From contig JBMFIR010000001.1 in the NCBI GenBank assembly GCA_049976205.1, positions 1 to 64,000 on the forward strand: a stretch of DNA of 64,000 nucleotides, in the 5' to 3' direction. Below the pieces are notes generated by a model. It had not been told where the DNA came from. It saw nothing but the letters and a program-made list of their open reading frames with translations, and ran no database searches. The stretch is from WYEN01 sp049976205 (GTDB lineage: Archaea; Thermoproteota; Thermoprotei_A; Sulfolobales; AG1). The stretch's first letter is position 1, and every line of letters starts with the position of its first letter. This document shows positions 62,410 to 64,000 of the stretch, piece by piece. The translations under genes were made by a program, and so were the position numbers.

Positions 62410-62544
62410 CTCTTTTTAACCTCTTGAGTAGTTAATGTTCTGCGGTCCGGGTCGCTCCACCTCAATCACTAATCAGCGAAGTCTTTTTCTTCATCCCATA
62501 AATCTATCTAGTAATTAAATTATTTAAGGTAAATAGTTATATCC

Positions 62545-62880
62545 TTGCTACGAGACTATTATGAGAAAATGATTAATGTATGTGAGATCTGCTGGGAAAA
62601 ACCCGCATTTGCGAGATGCAGATTATGTAAGAGGTATGTTTGCAAGGATCATTTTTTAGAAGAAAAGTCTCTGTGTGTAATATGTAGCGAGTCTCTATGT
62701 AGAGTATGTGGAAAAAATCTTGCAATCACAACTTGCCCATCTTGTGGAAGACTAGTCTGCCACTCATGTCTAATTGATCGAAGAGGAGTCAGGATCTGTT
62801 ATATGTGTAAGATTGGGGGTAAAGACGAGATCTTTAGAACATCCTTAAGAGCTTACACACTTATAAAAGGATATAAATGA
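62545..62880 (+). CDS. Tandem cross-brace zinc protein
   Basis: 111 aa from a TTG (or 103 aa from the ATG at 62569). Two repeats of C-x2-C-x8-C-x2-C-x4-C-x2-[HC]-x7-9-C-x2-C: residues 13-47 (C13, C16, C25, C28, C33, H36, C44, C47) and 52-88 (C52, C55, C64, C67, C72, C75, C85, C88). Each binds two zincs in a RING/B-box/HIT-like cross-brace. This is unusual in Archaea and sits head-to-head with the E1-like gene. Confidence 0.75.
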   Translation: MLRDYYEKMINVCEICWEKPAFARCRLCKRYVCKDHFLEEKSLCVICSESLCRVCGKNLAITTCPSCGRLVCHSCLIDRRGVRICYMCKIGGKDEIFRTSLRAYTLIKGYK

Positions 62881-62882
62881 AG

Positions 62883-64000
62883 TCACTCTACGGTAACTGT
62901 CTTAGCTAGATTCCTCGGTTTATCAGGATCATATCCTTGTGCAATCGCTAAATGATAAGCTAAAAATTGATAAGGTACTACATAAAGCACCGAGGCATTT
63001 GTCTCGTGAAGTTTAGGTAGCTTAAATACATAGTGGGATAATCTATGAACTCTCTCAAAGTCTTTAGGAGCCACAGAGACTACATAGGCTCCTCTAGCTC
63101 TCATTTCCTCAATGTTTCCTAAAATAGGTTCTTCGCCCTCCTCTCTATTAAAAACTGTGAAGAAAACAGGAAAATCTTTCTCAACTAGAGCTATTGGACC
63201 ATGCTTGCTCTCGCCGGCTGGATACGCCTCTGCATGAATATACGAGATTTCTTTAATTTTTAAAGCACCCTCGAGAGATATAGGATAGGAAATATCTCTT
63301 CCCAAAATATACATACTACTCTTACTCCTTAATCTCCCTACTAGTTCCCTAGCTTCTGAATCTATGTTTCTTAATATGTTAATCATTATACGAGGTACAC
63401 TCTTCAACTCTCTTAAGTAATTACTTGCCTTATCACTATCGTATCTCTCAAGTAGTCTATACACGATATAAAGACCCACAGCTACTTGTGTAGTGAAGGT
63501 CTTTGTTGCTGCGACACCTATCTCGGGGCCTGCTCTCATATATATTCTATAGTCAGATTCTCTGGGAATAGTGCTATCTACAACATTAGATATAGCTAGT
63601 ATCGCGGCTCCTCTACTCTTAGCAACTCTAATTGCTTTGAGAGTATCTATTGTTTCACCGCTTTGACTAATAGCTATCAACAGATCTTTTTCATTAAATA
63701 CTTTCTTATACAATTCTACCTCACTTGATATAAAAGCTATCGAGAGAAGTCCTAGATATCTCTTTAATGCATAGTCAAGTACTAAACCTGCGTGATAAGA
63801 GGATCCTGCGCCTGTGATAAATATTCTATTGCTCTTGTTAAATAGATCTAGTATATCCTTGATCTGATCAGAGATCCCTGCGAGAGATTGTTCTATGGAG
63901 TAGGGTTGCTCATATATCTCCTTTAACATGTAGTAGCTATATCCTCCTCTCTCAACATCCTTAAGATCCCACTCGATGAGACGAATCCTCTTTCTAATAT
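62883..64000 (-). CDS. glmS: Glutamine-fructose-6-phosphate aminotransferase, isomerase part (5' end outside window)
   Basis: The frame reads past 63929 to the window edge as RLIEWDLKDVERGGYSYYM joined to MLKEIYEQP, so it is a partial gene, not one starting at 63929. Two SIS domains: GAGSSYHAGL, SQSGETIDTLKA, ATKTFTTQ, ESKHGPIALV and the C-terminal A-K-T-V-T-V-E. GlmS makes glucosamine-6-phosphate for UDP-GlcNAc. The glutaminase half with its catalytic Cys1 must lie beyond the window. Confidence 0.95.
   Translation of the reverse strand, partial: IRKRIRLIEWDLKDVERGGYSYYMLKEIYEQPYSIEQSLAGISDQIKDILDLFNKSNRIFITGAGSSYHAGLVLDYALKRYLGLLSIAFISSEVELYKKVFNEKDLLIAISQSGETIDTLKAIRVAKSRGAAILAISNVVDSTIPRESDYRIYMRAGPEIGVAATKTFTTQVAVGLYIVYRLLERYDSDKASNYLRELKSVPRIMINILRNIDSEARELVGRLRSKSSMYILGRDISYPISLEGALKIKEISYIHAEAYPAGESKHGPIALVEKDFPVFFTVFNREEGEEPILGNIEEMRARGAYVVSVAPKDFERVHRLSHYVFKLPKLHETNASVLYVVPYQFLAYHLAIAQGYDPDKPRNLAKTVTVE

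Overview
The window (about 36% G+C) looks like chromosome of a hyperthermophilic crenarchaeon, most likely of the Desulfurococcales type. The evidence is Alba rather than histone as chromatin protein, a full archaeal information-processing set (EF-2, S24e, S27ae, uL16/L10e, RNase P Rpp21, archaeal CCA enzyme, Lhr helicase, PriX-like primase subunit, AGOG glycosylase, deoxyhypusine synthase), bifunctional PGI/PMI, a four-subunit pyruvate-type ferredoxin oxidoreductase, intron-bearing tRNAs and several C/D box guide RNAs. Starts are ATG, GTG or TTG, with GGAGGTGAT-like Shine-Dalgarno sequences in many genes and short-leader or leaderless starts in others. The species is not determined.

Layout. 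1-5.3 kb: a Cdc48-type AAA ATPase half at the left edge, a pilin-like surface protein, Rpp21 and EF-2. 5.4-9.3 kb: two unknown genes, cca with thpR, a PriX-like gene and rpiB. 9.4-14.2 kb: alba, S24e-S27ae, argF, a gene split by a frameshift at a T run, an adenosine-specific kinase, a His-rich protein and mdh. 14.2-16.0 kb: decayed IS607-type transposon remains (two tnpB fragments and a dead tnpA) beside an intron-containing tRNA-Met. 16.2-23.2 kb: a membrane-anchored HerA-like ATPase, type IA topoisomerase and the porGDAB operon. 23.3-30.7 kb: a tiny winged-helix protein, an ABC exporter, a methyltransferase, uL16, an ncRNA-rich gap, TatC, a sugar nucleotidyltransferase and an HDAC-like amidohydrolase.

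30.7-40.3 kb: tRNA-Cys, a NOG1-type GTPase, an operon CYTH / SAM hydrolase / nadM / rtcA, a textbook C/D sRNA, AmrS, a secreted Lon-type protease, tRNA-Lys with an intron outside the anticodon loop, an MFS carrier, another C/D sRNA and a small winged-helix protein. 40.5-52.3 kb: Lhr helicase, an aKMT-like methyltransferase, the AGOG / PduO / PGI-PMI cluster, tyrS, dys, a nucleotidyltransferase-fold gene, a C/D sRNA, an AbrB-PhoU regulator, phosphoesterase and a TIM-barrel protein. 52.4-64 kb: purine nucleoside phosphorylase with a broken 5' end, a CNNM/CBS protein, an internally duplicated unknown, a P-loop NTPase, a GC-rich ncRNA, aminotransferase, creatininase, CinA-like, glyA, M50 protease, what appears to be the 3' half of a split tRNA, an E1-like enzyme facing a tandem cross-brace zinc protein, and glmS running off the right edge.

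Most of the window is housekeeping. The parts that stand out are the RNA genes. In an AT-rich hyperthermophile the short GC-rich islands outside genes are strong RNA candidates, and here they yield three tRNAs with introns, a probable split-tRNA half, four C/D guides and two H/ACA-like hairpins. Two reading-frame breaks (near 11.96 kb and 53.17 kb) and one possible break at the left edge could be real or sequencing errors. No CRISPR array, rRNA operon or intact mobile element was found.
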